Source: a bacterium
Lineage (GTDB): Bacteria; Zhuqueibacterota; QNDG01; DSAB01
Assembly (NCBI GenBank): GCA_016931965.1
Contig: JAFGDT010000041.1
Span: 82,851-146,850, forward strand
Length of the DNA stretch: 64,000 nucleotides
Direction of reading: 5' to 3'
The translations under genes and the position numbers were made by a program. Below the pieces are notes generated by a model. It saw only the letters and a list, made by a program, of their open reading frames with translations. It did no database searches and had not been told where the DNA came from. Numbering within the stretch: the first letter of the stretch is position 1; each line of letters starts with the position of its first letter. This document shows, piece after piece, positions 1 to 7,677 of the stretch.

Positions 1-82
1 AACCAAAAATAACACAAGGCAACTACTGATAACTGACACACCCTTCACACTTGCTTCATAACAGTTATAAAACGAACCCAAT

Positions 83-150
83 AAAAAAGCCCGCAAATGA
101 TAAACACCTACGAGCTGAAAAATATATATATGAATAATCTTCTTTCTTCG
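83..150. repeat. 68-nt imperfect direct repeat, left copy
   Basis: Aligns without gaps to 2171-2238 with 14 mismatches (about 79% identity). The right copy contains the intrinsic terminator and the last codons of the acyl-CoA dehydrogenase. In this left copy the hairpin arms have drifted and pair poorly. The similarity stops abruptly at 150. The two copies bracket the accessory patch. Confidence 0.75.
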
Positions 151-220
151 TCGGGTATCCCCGACAGGTGTAACAACGATAAAAGATATTACGTGTGGCA
201 CGTGCCTTTAGGCCGTGCCA
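150..220. repeat. Palindromes upstream of the RAYT transposase (REP-like)
   Basis: Two hairpins lie just before the transposase. One is a perfect 6-bp stem, 150-155 with 160-165, loop TATC. The second pairs TGGCACG (196-202) with CGTGCCA (214-220) and continues as GCC/GGC (204-206 with 211-213) around a TTTA loop, with one bulged base at 203. Bulged GC-rich palindromes next to a transposase of this family are typical REP substrates. The rest of 1-251 shows no gene. Confidence 0.55.
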
Positions 221-251
221 AAGATACCAACATTTATAATATAACCTTACC

Positions 252-827
252 ATGGAAGACTCACTAAAAATAATACAAAGAAAAAAAAGAAAGTCATATA
301 ATATCGCAGGTCATGCCCATGAACTGACTTTCTCATGTTACTATCAATATGATTATTTAAAAAACCCCTTATGTTGCAGACTATTCATGAATGAGTTATC
401 AACAGCAAGAATAAAATATAAATTTTATTTATGGGCTTATGTTTTAATGCCAACCCATGTTCATTTGTTATTATATCCATATAAAAGCAATTATAACATA
501 TCCACTATTCTGCAGTCTATAAAAGGCAAGATGTCAACAAGCTATCGTTATTTATTGTCCAAAAATAATCCTGAATTATTTAGGAAAATGTGTATTAAAA
601 TTAGGAGAAAAGATATATTTCGTTTCTGGCAGGTCGGAGGTAGTTTTGACAGAAATCTTCGGAATGCAAAAGCTGCTCATTCATCAATAAACTATATTGA
701 AGGCAACCCTGTTCGTGCAGGTTTGGTAGAATATCCAGAAGATTGGAAGTGGTCATCAGCAAGAGCCAGAAAATATCAAAAAGGTCTCATTCCCGATGAT
801 TTTGGTATTCCTGTCTTGATGAAGTAG
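252..827 (+). CDS. REP-associated tyrosine transposase (RAYT, IS200-like fold)
   Basis: 191 aa, single-strand DNA transposase of the Y1/HUH class. The metal-binding HUH motif is visible as MPTHVHLLL near residues 66-74. The family signature NYIEGNPVRAGLV followed by W-KWSSARA lies near residues 147-172 and contains the likely nucleophilic Tyr. Full length for a RAYT and intact. RAYTs act on REP palindromes and are usually stationary, single-copy housekeeping-like genes rather than active insertion sequences. Palindromes with a TTTA or TAAA loop lie on both sides (196-220 and 833-852), which supports the assignment. A TATAAT box at 235-240 sits only 11 bases before the ATG, so the message may have almost no leader. 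Codon use is AT-rich compared with the metabolic genes to the right. Confidence 0.85.
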   Translation: MEDSLKIIQRKKRKSYNIAGHAHELTFSCYYQYDYLKNPLCCRLFMNELSTARIKYKFYLWAYVLMPTHVHLLLYPYKSNYNISTILQSIKGKMSTSYRYLLSKNNPELFRKMCIKIRRKDIFRFWQVGGSFDRNLRNAKAAHSSINYIEGNPVRAGLVEYPEDWKWSSARARKYQKGLIPDDFGIPVLMK

Positions 828-832
828 AAAAT

Positions 833-852
833 GCACTGTCTAAAGACAGTGC
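833..852. repeat. REP-like palindrome downstream of RAYT
   Basis: Perfect 8-bp stem GCACTGTC (833-840) / GACAGTGC (845-852) with loop TAAA, five bases after the transposase stop. The + strand loop TAAA is the complement of the TTTA loop in the upstream palindrome, so the two elements are in inverted orientation as in a BIME. It could also act as a weak terminator, but no T-tract follows. Confidence 0.5.
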
Positions 853-889
853 CACACGGATAATGAAATTTGTATGAAGGTCACCCGTC

Positions 890-908
890 GCAGGGGCAAC
901 AGCCCCGC
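890..908. repeat. GC-rich bulged palindrome
   Basis: GGGGC (893-897) pairs with GCCCC (902-906) around AACA, extended by GC/GC (890-891 with 907-908) past a single bulged A at 892. It resembles the bulged architecture of the palindrome at 196-220. Apart from this, the preceding hairpin and the promoter at 1011, the 828-1142 gap contains nothing I can recognise. Confidence 0.4.
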
Positions 909-1010
909 AGAGAAGAAATTTGCAGTTGATATGCAAGTAAAAAGAGGATTAAAATAGCTTAAAAATATACTATCCTATAGCGGCCGAGCCCTGTGATACT
1001 TGAATTTTTC

Positions 1011-1039
1011 TTGAAATTGATGAAATGATTTGTTATACT
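1011..1039 (+). promoter_or_regulatory. Sigma70-type promoter of the toxin-antitoxin-like cluster
   Basis: TTGAAA (1011-1016), a 17-nt spacer and TATACT (1034-1039): close to the vegetative consensus with ideal spacing. It lies about 100 nt upstream of the HicB-like remnant and points at the DUF4258 pair. Confidence 0.6.
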
Positions 1040-1142
1040 TTGATAATTTCATATCCTAAGCAAAGTGAGTCTCAAAGATGAAGTCTTAAATTCAATTCAA
1101 TATTCATTGTGTGTAGAATAATAAAAGTCATTTGGAAAAAAT

Positions 1143-1349
1143 ATGGAAAATAAATACACAGCGGTTATAAAAAAGGATAACGGGTGGTAGATAGGCTGGA
1201 TTGAGGAAATACCGGGTGTAAATTGCCAGGAAAAGACAAATGAATAATTATTAGAAACTTTATGTATTACCCTAAAAGAAGCTTTGGAAATGAATAAAAA
1301 CGAAGCCCCTGCTTTTATCGAAAGCAAGTATCATGAGTGGAACATATAA
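1143..1349 (+). pseudogene. HicB-family antitoxin remnant with two in-frame stops
   Basis: Reading from the ATG gives a recognisable HicB-like N-terminal fold: MENKYTAVIKKDNGW, then IGWIEEIPGVNCQEKT, then LLETLCITLKEALEMN. TAG at 1188-1190 replaces what is normally a second Trp in the GWWIGW motif. TAA at 1245-1247 replaces a Glu codon. Each needs only one base change to restore the reading frame, so decay is recent. The frame ends at 1347-1349, overlapping the ATG of the next gene by 17 nt, as in a translationally coupled pair. Confidence 0.75.
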
Positions 1350-1656
1350 AAAAATTATCACTCTAATTAAAAAAGGGGAAATATTCATTTCTGATCATGG
1401 CTATGATGAAATGATTGAAGATAATATTTTCATAAAAGACATAATTTCGAATATTGAAGATTCATCATTGATAGAGGATTATCCTGATTATCCAAAAGGA
1501 CCATGTATATTATTACTACAATTTGATAATCAAAAGAAACCGATTCATGTTGTTTGGGGAATCCCCAAAGGAAAATCATCTCCTGCCGTTATCGTAACTG
1601 CATATCGTCCTGATCCGAATCTATGGAGCAATGATTTTAGGAGGAGAATAAAATGA
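1333..1656 (+). CDS. DUF4258 protein, candidate toxin of a TA pair
   Basis: 107 aa. The N-terminal half carries the DUF4258 pattern (ISDHGYDEM near residues 19-27, with a conserved His). The C-terminal half has the beta-rich stretch HVVWGIP followed by VIVTAYRPDP, as in RelE/BrnT-like small toxins. It starts inside the decayed HicB frame and overlaps the next gene by 4 nt (ATGA), which implies coupled translation. Toxin activity is inferred from family and arrangement only. Confidence 0.7.
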   Translation: MSGTYKKIITLIKKGEIFISDHGYDEMIEDNIFIKDIISNIEDSSLIEDYPDYPKGPCILLLQFDNQKKPIHVVWGIPKGKSSPAVIVTAYRPDPNLWSNDFRRRIK

Positions 1657-1868
1657 GTAAAAGACAACATACAAAATTAATTCATGAAGGTAAATACGTT
1701 GCTGAAGTCGATGTTGAATTAATTGAAAATGAAGAAGGTTGGGCACCATATATTTCTGTCGAGGATGCGCACAAACTTGATGATGTTCGCGATGCCTTAA
1801 GACGCGGAGACATCCGAAAGGCATCTCAGATTGGTCGTATTTTTAAACTGACCCCCGTTGCTGTTTGA
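1653..1868 (+). CDS. Small antitoxin-like partner of DUF4258 protein
   Basis: 71 aa, acidic in the middle (VDVELIENEEGW near residues 20-31), with an Arg-rich helix toward the C-terminus (DALRRGD near residues 47-53). It belongs to a widespread group of small proteins found directly behind DUF4258 genes. No DNA-binding motif is obvious. Overlap with the upstream gene (ATGA) and a plausible SD (GGAGG in the end of that gene) support expression as a pair. The antitoxin role is inferred. Confidence 0.6.
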   Translation: MSKRQHTKLIHEGKYVAEVDVELIENEEGWAPYISVEDAHKLDDVRDALRRGDIRKASQIGRIFKLTPVAV

Positions 1869-1974
1869 CCCAGACCCAATGAGTTGTTTTCACCTCGCTA
1901 GATAATAGCCGAAGGTGAACAACACTTTTTTCAACATTAAAAAATGTCTTCCACAGCATAAAAAGAGGCCAATT

Positions 1975-2112
1975 ATGAATTACAAAAACATTGTAAGAAC
2001 AGTTTATAAAGTTAGCGATTTTATCTCGTGGCAACGAAGTAATTCATTGATACTAAGTCCCAGTTTTCAGAGAAGAGCGGTATGGACGAAACCAGCCAAC
2101 ACAAAAAAATAG
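1975..2112 (+). pseudogene. Truncated DUF262 (GmrSD-type) N-terminus
   Basis: An ATG with SD AAAAGAGG just upstream opens a frame giving IVRTVYKVSDFISWQ followed by LSPSFQRRAVWTKPA. This matches the first 40 or so residues of DUF262 proteins, where FQRR.VW precedes a Q/LI helix. The frame then runs into TAG at 2110-2112 after only 45 residues, whereas intact family members are several hundred residues. A fragment of a defence- or modification-dependent-nuclease-like gene, presumably left by a deletion between here and the terminator at 2171. Confidence 0.7.
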
Positions 2113-2170
2113 AAATTCTAATATGGCCACCCGTCCGCCATCTCAACAAACCAGAAATCCCTGTAGAGAC

Positions 2171-2204
2171 AAAAAAGCCCATAAGTGACAAACACTTACG
2201 GGCT
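2171..2204 (-). terminator. Intrinsic terminator of the fab/acyl-CoA dehydrogenase transcript
   Basis: 12-bp stem (2176-2187 with 2193-2204, one G-U wobble in the leftward RNA), 5-nt loop, then six U residues in the leftward transcript (2176-2171). It lies 23 nt past the acyl-CoA dehydrogenase stop codon. The same stretch forms most of the right copy of the 68-nt repeat. Confidence 0.9.
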
Positions 2205-2238
2205 GAATTATTTCTATATGGATAATTCTATTTCTTCG
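2171..2238. repeat. 68-nt imperfect direct repeat, right copy
   Basis: Partner of 83-150. It covers the terminator plus the last three codons and stop of the acyl-CoA dehydrogenase. Identity ends exactly inside the coding sequence (2238). Confidence 0.75.
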
Positions 2239-3385
2239 ATGCCGCCTCTTTGATGAGATGCTTTCCGATCACACTCCGCTGGATCTCATTGGTTCCCTCG
2301 TAGATCTGCGTGATCTTTGCATCCCTCATATATTTTTCCACGGGATACTCTCTCATATACCCAAATCCCCCTAAAATCTGGACAGCTTCAACGGTCACAG
2401 CCATCGCCACATCGGACGCAAACAACTTGGCCATCGCGGCTTCCTTGGCATAATCGCTGGCGCCACCATCGATCATCCGCGCCACGGAATAAGTCAAGGC
2501 CCTGGCCGCCTCGATCTGCGTGGCCATATCGGCCAGTTTGAACTGGATGGCTTGAAAGCTCGATATTGACTGGCCGAATTGAATCCTCTGGCGGCTGTAT
2601 TCCAGAGCATGATCCAGTGCACCCTGGGCAATGCCGACGGCCTGCGCAGCCACACCCGGACGAGACCGGTCGAGCGTCCGCATGGCAATGATAAATCCCA
2701 TCCCCTCCTTTCCGATGAGATTCTCCTCCGGAATGCGGCAATCCTCGAATATCAACTCTGTTGTCGACGAAGCCCGAATACCCAGTTTGTCCTCTTTCTT
2801 TCCGAATGAAAAACCCGGTGTTCCCTTCTCAACAACAAAAGCACTGGCACCGCGGCTTCCCTTTTTGGGATTGGTCAGGGCAATCACCGTGTAAAATTGG
2901 GCCACCCCACCATTGGTAATAAAATGCTTCACACCGTTGAGTACATAACTATTACCATCCTTCTTGGCAGTAGTCTTGATGTTGCCGGCATCCGAACCTG
3001 CCTCCGGTTCTGTCAGGGCAAAAGCGGCAAGCGTCTTGCCTTCTGCAAAACCCGGAAAATATTTTTTCTTCTGTTCTTCTGTACCAGCTATCTGAAGCGG
3101 CATGATCCCAAGCATCGAACTGGCATAGCTGGCTGCTATCCCACCGCACGCCCGGGAAAGCTCCTCTGTTACCAATGCCAGACCCATTGCCCCGGCGTTC
3201 ATACCGCCATACGCTTCATCCAAATAAAAACGAAAAAAATCCATCTCAGCCAATTGCTTCATAATCTCCCACGGAAACTCACCGCTCTTATCATACTCAG
3301 CCGCAACAGGCTTAATTTTCTCCTGAGCAACCTGCCGAGCAAGATCTCGAATCATCTCTTGCTCTTCAGTTAAAAAATAATCCAT
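2228..3385 (-). CDS. Short-chain acyl-CoA dehydrogenase (butyryl-CoA type)
   Basis: 385 aa, the normal length. FAD enzyme oxidising acyl-CoA to 2-enoyl-CoA, or the reverse with a low-potential partner. The family signatures are present: LTEPEAGSDA near residue 130, FITNGG, and the C-terminal YEGTNEIQR whose Glu is the catalytic base of short/medium-chain members. It is the last gene of the leftward run, 30 nt after rnc, with an intrinsic terminator behind it. No etfAB, thiolase or crotonase lies in the window, so its electron partner and pathway are not shown. Its position behind fatty-acid synthesis genes is unusual and may reflect read-through rather than a joint role. Confidence 0.9.
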   Translation of the reverse strand: MDYFLTEEQEMIRDLARQVAQEKIKPVAAEYDKSGEFPWEIMKQLAEMDFFRFYLDEAYGGMNAGAMGLALVTEELSRACGGIAASYASSMLGIMPLQIAGTEEQKKKYFPGFAEGKTLAAFALTEPEAGSDAGNIKTTAKKDGNSYVLNGVKHFITNGGVAQFYTVIALTNPKKGSRGASAFVVEKGTPGFSFGKKEDKLGIRASSTTELIFEDCRIPEENLIGKEGMGFIIAMRTLDRSRPGVAAQAVGIAQGALDHALEYSRQRIQFGQSISSFQAIQFKLADMATQIEAARALTYSVARMIDGGASDYAKEAAMAKLFASDVAMAVTVEAVQILGGFGYMREYPVEKYMRDAKITQIYEGTNEIQRSVIGKHLIKEAASKK

Positions 3386-3415
3386 GCATTTACTCCTATA
3401 AGATGATAGTTTGTT

Positions 3416-4186
3416 TTACTGCAGATTGATGGTTTCTAAGGTTTCTATCGCTTGACGTGCAGCTTCCTGTTCTGCTTTTCTTTTGGTATACCCTTTTCCT
3501 CTTCCCATTACTTTTCCATTGACACGGACTTCGACAGCGAACTCTTTTCTGTGCTCAGGTCCTCTCTCTGCAAAAACACGGTACTCCGGTCCCCCCTTGC
3601 CTCTTGCCTGAACATATTCCAGTAAACGGCTTTTATAATTATCATCAAATTCACGATTGATTCGTCCCTCTAAATCTTTTAATAGATTCCGAGATAAAAA
3701 ATGTTTAACTTGATCCAGCCCCCCATCCAAAAACATCGCACCTAAAATCGCTTCATACACATCCGATAAAATAGACTTCCGTTTTCTCCCGCCAGATCTT
3801 TCTTCTCCCTTCCCCAAGAAAAGATATCGACCCAATCCAAGTTTTTTCGCTTCCCGGGCCAGACTATCACGGCTCACAATAGAGGCCCTCGCCTTTGTCA
3901 ATTCACCTTCACTCCCCCGAGGATAGAGACGGTATAGTGCTTCTGTTACGATCAGGTCCAGGACCGCATCTCCCAGGAATTCCAAACGTTCATTTGAAAT
4001 GTTTCTTCCCGCCTCATGGTCCAGATAAGAACGGTGCGTAAGAGCCTGTTTCAACAGAGATTCATTCTTAAAACGGCATGAAAGAATAGAATATAGAGAA
4101 TCCCCTGGAACTGACCGCAGATCCTTGGACAGTTTTATTTTCTTGAAAATGTTTGAGAACAATGTATCAAACTTGACTAAATTCAC
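3416..4186 (-). CDS. rnc: Ribonuclease III
   Basis: 256 aa. Double-strand RNA endonuclease for rRNA and mRNA processing. The RNase III signature ERLEFLGDAVLDL lies near residues 83-95, and the second acidic set in DVYEAILGAMFLDGG. A C-terminal double-stranded-RNA-binding domain runs from about residue 180 (KSRLLEYVQ to AARQAIETL). The fabF-rnc order, with acpP upstream, is common in bacteria. The N-terminus is about 20 residues longer than in many homologues, and a later start is possible. Confidence 0.93.
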   Translation of the reverse strand: MNLVKFDTLFSNIFKKIKLSKDLRSVPGDSLYSILSCRFKNESLLKQALTHRSYLDHEAGRNISNERLEFLGDAVLDLIVTEALYRLYPRGSEGELTKARASIVSRDSLAREAKKLGLGRYLFLGKGEERSGGRKRKSILSDVYEAILGAMFLDGGLDQVKHFLSRNLLKDLEGRINREFDDNYKSRLLEYVQARGKGGPEYRVFAERGPEHRKEFAVEVRVNGKVMGRGKGYTKRKAEQEAARQAIETLETINLQ

Positions 4187-4209
4187 TTTGAATGGCCCGA
4201 TAATCGGGT

Positions 4210-5454
4210 TTATCCTTCAAATCGCTTCACGCATAAACAAACGTTATGGCCGCCAAATCCGAACGAATTGGATATTGCAATGCGCACCTTTCTTTCTCTG
4301 GCCACATTGGGAACATAATCGAGATCGCAGTCGGGATCGGGTATTTCATAGTTGATTGTTGGGGGAATGATGCCTTTCTCAATTGTCAGAGCTGTGGCAA
4401 TAAATTCAGCGGCACCGGATGCACCCAGCAGATGCCCGATCATCGATTTGTTTGAACTGACAGAAAGATTCTTGGCATGTTCCTTGAACAATTTCTTAAT
4501 GGCAAGCGTTTCCGTCTTATCATTGAGCTGCGTGGATGTTCCGTGTGCATTCACATAATCGACCATATCCGGAGGCACACCCCCATCCTGCACAGCCAAT
4601 CGCATGGCCTGAACAGCCCCCTCCCCATCAGGATGGGGTGCCGTAATATGATAAGCATCCCCTGTAAAGCCAACGCCGGCCAATTCTGCATAGATATGCG
4701 CACCCCTCTTCTTGGCATGGGTCAATTCTTCGAGAACAACCATTGCGGCTCCTTCACCGATGATAAATCCGTCCCGTTCCGCATCAAAGGGCCGGCTCGC
4801 ATGAGCCGGATCATCATTTCGTGTGGAGATGGCTTTCGCACTGCTGAACCCTGCAAAAGCCATTTCAGTGATAACGCCCTCTGCTCCACCCGTAATCATA
4901 ATATCCGCATCCCCTCTCTGCACATGCATGAAAGCAACACCAAGACTATGTGATCCCGAAGAGCAGGCTGAAACAGTGCTGTAATTCGGTCCCTTCAAAC
5001 CATGCCGGATGGAAAGATATCCGGGTAAAATATCAGGAATCATCATGGGAATAAAAAACGGACTGACCCTTCTCGGACCCTTTTCCAATAATTTTTTGTG
5101 TTCCGAGTGATAGACAATCATCCCTCCGATACCGGAACCGACTACCACACCGGTTCGTGTTGGATCTTCATTCTGTAAATCCAGTCCCGAATCGCGAATG
5201 GCCTCATCCCCAGCTACCAATCCGTAATGAGTAAATGGATCCATACGTCTGGCTTCTTTGGAATCAATAAACTGGTTCACATCAAAATTTTTCACTTCAG
5301 CAGCGATTTTGGTTTCAAACTGCTCTGTATCAAACTTGGTCACATGTGAAACACCGTTTTTCCCCTGGATGAGGGCTTCCCAAAATGTAGGCACATCATT
5401 CCCGATTGGTGTTACCGCACCCAAACCTGTGACAGCAACACGTCTGTTTTGCAT
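4210..5454 (-). CDS. fabF: 3-oxoacyl-[ACP] synthase II
   Basis: 414 aa. Condensing enzyme of fatty-acid elongation. The catalytic Cys is in VSACSSGSHSLG, the first His in NAHGTST and the second in SNKSMIGHLLGASGA. I place the start at the ATG at 5454 because a strong SD (GAGGAGG) sits seven bases before it. A frame extension to 5508 would cover the SD and adds residues unlike the family. Lies directly behind acpP. Confidence 0.95.
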   Translation of the reverse strand: MQNRRVAVTGLGAVTPIGNDVPTFWEALIQGKNGVSHVTKFDTEQFETKIAAEVKNFDVNQFIDSKEARRMDPFTHYGLVAGDEAIRDSGLDLQNEDPTRTGVVVGSGIGGMIVYHSEHKKLLEKGPRRVSPFFIPMMIPDILPGYLSIRHGLKGPNYSTVSACSSGSHSLGVAFMHVQRGDADIMITGGAEGVITEMAFAGFSSAKAISTRNDDPAHASRPFDAERDGFIIGEGAAMVVLEELTHAKKRGAHIYAELAGVGFTGDAYHITAPHPDGEGAVQAMRLAVQDGGVPPDMVDYVNAHGTSTQLNDKTETLAIKKLFKEHAKNLSVSSNKSMIGHLLGASGAAEFIATALTIEKGIIPPTINYEIPDPDCDLDYVPNVARERKVRIAISNSFGFGGHNVCLCVKRFEG

Positions 5455-5523
5455 AAAGCGACCTCCTCTGTTGCAGAGGTCCCGTTCCGAACAATCAGAA
5501 CGGGACAATTACCCGCTTTTTTC

Positions 5524-5763
5524 TTATTTCTCTGACAGTTTCTTTTGCAAATACTCCTTTGCCTTTCCCACCGTCGTGAGTTTCTCTGCATCTTCATCTG
5601 GGATCTCAATATCAAACTCTTCCTCAAAGGCCATAACCAATTCTACCGTATCCAAAGAATCCGCTCCCAAATCATCAATAAAAGAGGCTTCCGGAGTAAT
5701 TTCATTGGGATCTACACCCAATCGGTCGACAATAATTTCCTTGAATTTTGCTTCATCGATCAT
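5524..5763 (-). CDS. acpP: Acyl carrier protein
   Basis: 79 aa, strongly acidic. The phosphopantetheine attachment Ser is in [12 protein letters not shown]. The start is the ATG at 5763, preceded by SD AGGAGGTG. An in-frame GTG at 5775 overlaps that SD and is not used. Sits between fabG and fabF as in many bacteria. Confidence 0.97.
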   Translation of the reverse strand: MIDEAKFKEIIVDRLGVDPNEITPEASFIDDLGADSLDTVELVMAFEEEFDIEIPDEDAEKLTTVGKAKEYLQKKLSEK

Positions 5764-5898
5764 ACTTATTTTCACCTCCTTTTTTTATTTATCCCTGTAT
5801 GTAACTGGAATATGGTCTACATCTTAAAATGTTAATAAATCCTAAATTCTTTTCGATACGCGAACAATCGGCTAAATTGTCCTCTATCAATTGAATTG

Positions 5899-6645
5899 CT
5901 ATTTTATCAGCATACCACCATCAACACAGATCACCTCTCCTGTAACATAATCCGATGCTGGAGAAGCCAAAAAAGAGACGACTTTTGCTATATCATCAGG
6001 TCGACCGGGTCTCCCGGCCGGAATGTCTACAAGGAAGGAGTCTTTGATTTCCTGTGGAAGATGCTCTGTCATTTCAGTTTCAATATAACCAGGGGCGATG
6101 GTATTGACTTGAATATTTCTTGATGCCACTTCTTTGGCTATGCTTCTTCCAAATGCAATCAAACCTCCTTTCGATGCTGCATAATTGGCTTGACCCGCAT
6201 TGCCCATAAGACCCACAACCGAGGAAATATTGATGATTTTACCCTCTCGCTGTTTCATCATTCCCCGGATGACTTTTTTTGTACAGAGAAACGCCCCTTT
6301 CAAGTTGATTTGAATAACCTTATCCCATTCTTCTTCATTCATCCGCATTAAAAGATTGTCCCGGGTGATTCCGGCATTGTTCACAAGGATATCAATATGT
6401 CCGAATGCTTTCAGGGCTTGTTCGACCAGTGCATCAACCTGAGAAACAACAGAGATATCGGCTTGAACGATCAAAGATCGGACATTCAACGCCTGAATTT
6501 CCTGTCTGATCTGATCTGCATTGGACAAATCGATATCACAAACAACGATATCCGATCCCTGTTGTGCCAATTCCATAACGATGGCTTTCCCTATACCCCT
6601 CATTCCTCCTGTGACCAGAGCCACTTTCCCCTTGAGTGGATTCAT
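5899..6645 (-). CDS. fabG: 3-oxoacyl-[ACP] reductase
   Basis: 248 aa, classical short-chain dehydrogenase reducing 3-oxoacyl-ACP with NAD(P)H. Cofactor motif TGGMRGIGKA near residues 13-22, NNAG near 88, catalytic Ser in ISSVVGL and YxxxK as YAASKGG near 153. The SD (GGAGGG) lies about 13 nt before the ATG, longer than usual. The 135-nt spacer to acpP holds no gene. Confidence 0.95.
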   Translation of the reverse strand: MNPLKGKVALVTGGMRGIGKAIVMELAQQGSDIVVCDIDLSNADQIRQEIQALNVRSLIVQADISVVSQVDALVEQALKAFGHIDILVNNAGITRDNLLMRMNEEEWDKVIQINLKGAFLCTKKVIRGMMKQREGKIINISSVVGLMGNAGQANYAASKGGLIAFGRSIAKEVASRNIQVNTIAPGYIETEMTEHLPQEIKDSFLVDIPAGRPGRPDDIAKVVSFLASPASDYVTGEVICVDGGMLIK

Positions 6646-6678
6646 GAAAGGATTCTCACCCTCCTTTTCGTGTGATGG

Positions 6679-7599
6679 TTACGATAAATTTTCCAGTTCT
6701 TCAACGGTTCCGCACGATTCGATTTTCATATCCCGATCGATTCGTTTCACCAACCCGCATAGGACTTTGCCAGCCCCCACTTCAATAAATCGCTTTACAC
6801 CATTTTTGACCATATTTTGAATGGTCTCAACCCATCTCACAGCATGTGTCAATTGATCCTGTAGAAGCTTTTGAATTTCCTCCATGCTCGAATAAGGAGA
6901 TGCGGTCACATTGGCATAGACAGGAATAGTCACCATATGAATGTCGATCTCTTTCAATACCTTTCCAAAGTTTTCAAGTGCACTGGCCATCATTGATGTA
7001 TGAAAAGCCCCGCTGACCGGAAGCTCAACCGTTCGCTTAGCCCCCTTCGATCTTGCCAGTTCCAGCAGTTTTTCAACACCTTCCTTGGAACCTGAGACGA
7101 CAGTTTGCTGGGGCGAATTGTAGTTGGCCGGCTGAACAAATCCATATTCCTCCGCTTCCACACATAGTTCCATAACCTCCGCCGCATCCAAGCCAATAAT
7201 CGCCGCCATACATCCCGGATTTTTCTTCCCCGCTTCTTGCATGGACCGGGCTCTTTCACGAACGAGCCGCAATCCATCTTCGAATGAATAACCGCCCCCA
7301 AATGCCAAAGCGGACAATTCACCAAGGCTATGACCGGCCACTTCATCAGGAAGAATACCCTTCTCTCCTAACAGTTTAGCAACAATAACACTGTGTGTGT
7401 AGAGGGCAGGTTGTGTGAACTGTGTCTGTTTTAATCGATCTTCAGGTCCGTTAAATGAGACTTCCGCAAGATTAAAACCCAACACCTCCTGAGCATGTTG
7501 ATAAGTATCCTTCACCTCAGGAAAGCGATCATAAAAATCCTTACCCATGCCGACTACTTGCGAACCCTGTCCCGGAAAAAGAAAACCGATTTTATCCAA
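6679..7599 (-). CDS. fabD: Malonyl-CoA:ACP transacylase
   Basis: 306 aa. Loads malonyl groups onto ACP. N-terminal FPGQGSQVVGMGKD, nucleophile Ser in AGHSLGELSAL near residue 92, and active-site His in SGAFHTSMM near residue 200. Normal length and intact, 33 nt ahead of fabG. Confidence 0.96.
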   Translation of the reverse strand: MDKIGFLFPGQGSQVVGMGKDFYDRFPEVKDTYQHAQEVLGFNLAEVSFNGPEDRLKQTQFTQPALYTHSVIVAKLLGEKGILPDEVAGHSLGELSALAFGGGYSFEDGLRLVRERARSMQEAGKKNPGCMAAIIGLDAAEVMELCVEAEEYGFVQPANYNSPQQTVVSGSKEGVEKLLELARSKGAKRTVELPVSGAFHTSMMASALENFGKVLKEIDIHMVTIPVYANVTASPYSSMEEIQKLLQDQLTHAVRWVETIQNMVKNGVKRFIEVGAGKVLCGLVKRIDRDMKIESCGTVEELENLS

Positions 7600-7677
7600 A
7601 TTGATACTTTCTATATGATTTCAACGATCGATCAACCAATCTTTTTTGAATTTACAGATACAAAAATCAACACAACC

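Noticed and set aside
65-253. 62-codon gene on the minus strand before the transposase
   Set aside because: It runs through the repeat copy and the palindromes and has no recognisable domain or SD.
1188-1190. TAG in the HicB frame as a recoded or readthrough stop
   Set aside because: A second in-frame stop (TAA, 1245-1247) and normal use of TAG as terminator elsewhere (for example yceD and nuoE) favour decay.
2897-3373. 158-codon open frame on the + strand
   Set aside because: Antisense to the acyl-CoA dehydrogenase gene, with no domain and no ribosome-binding site.
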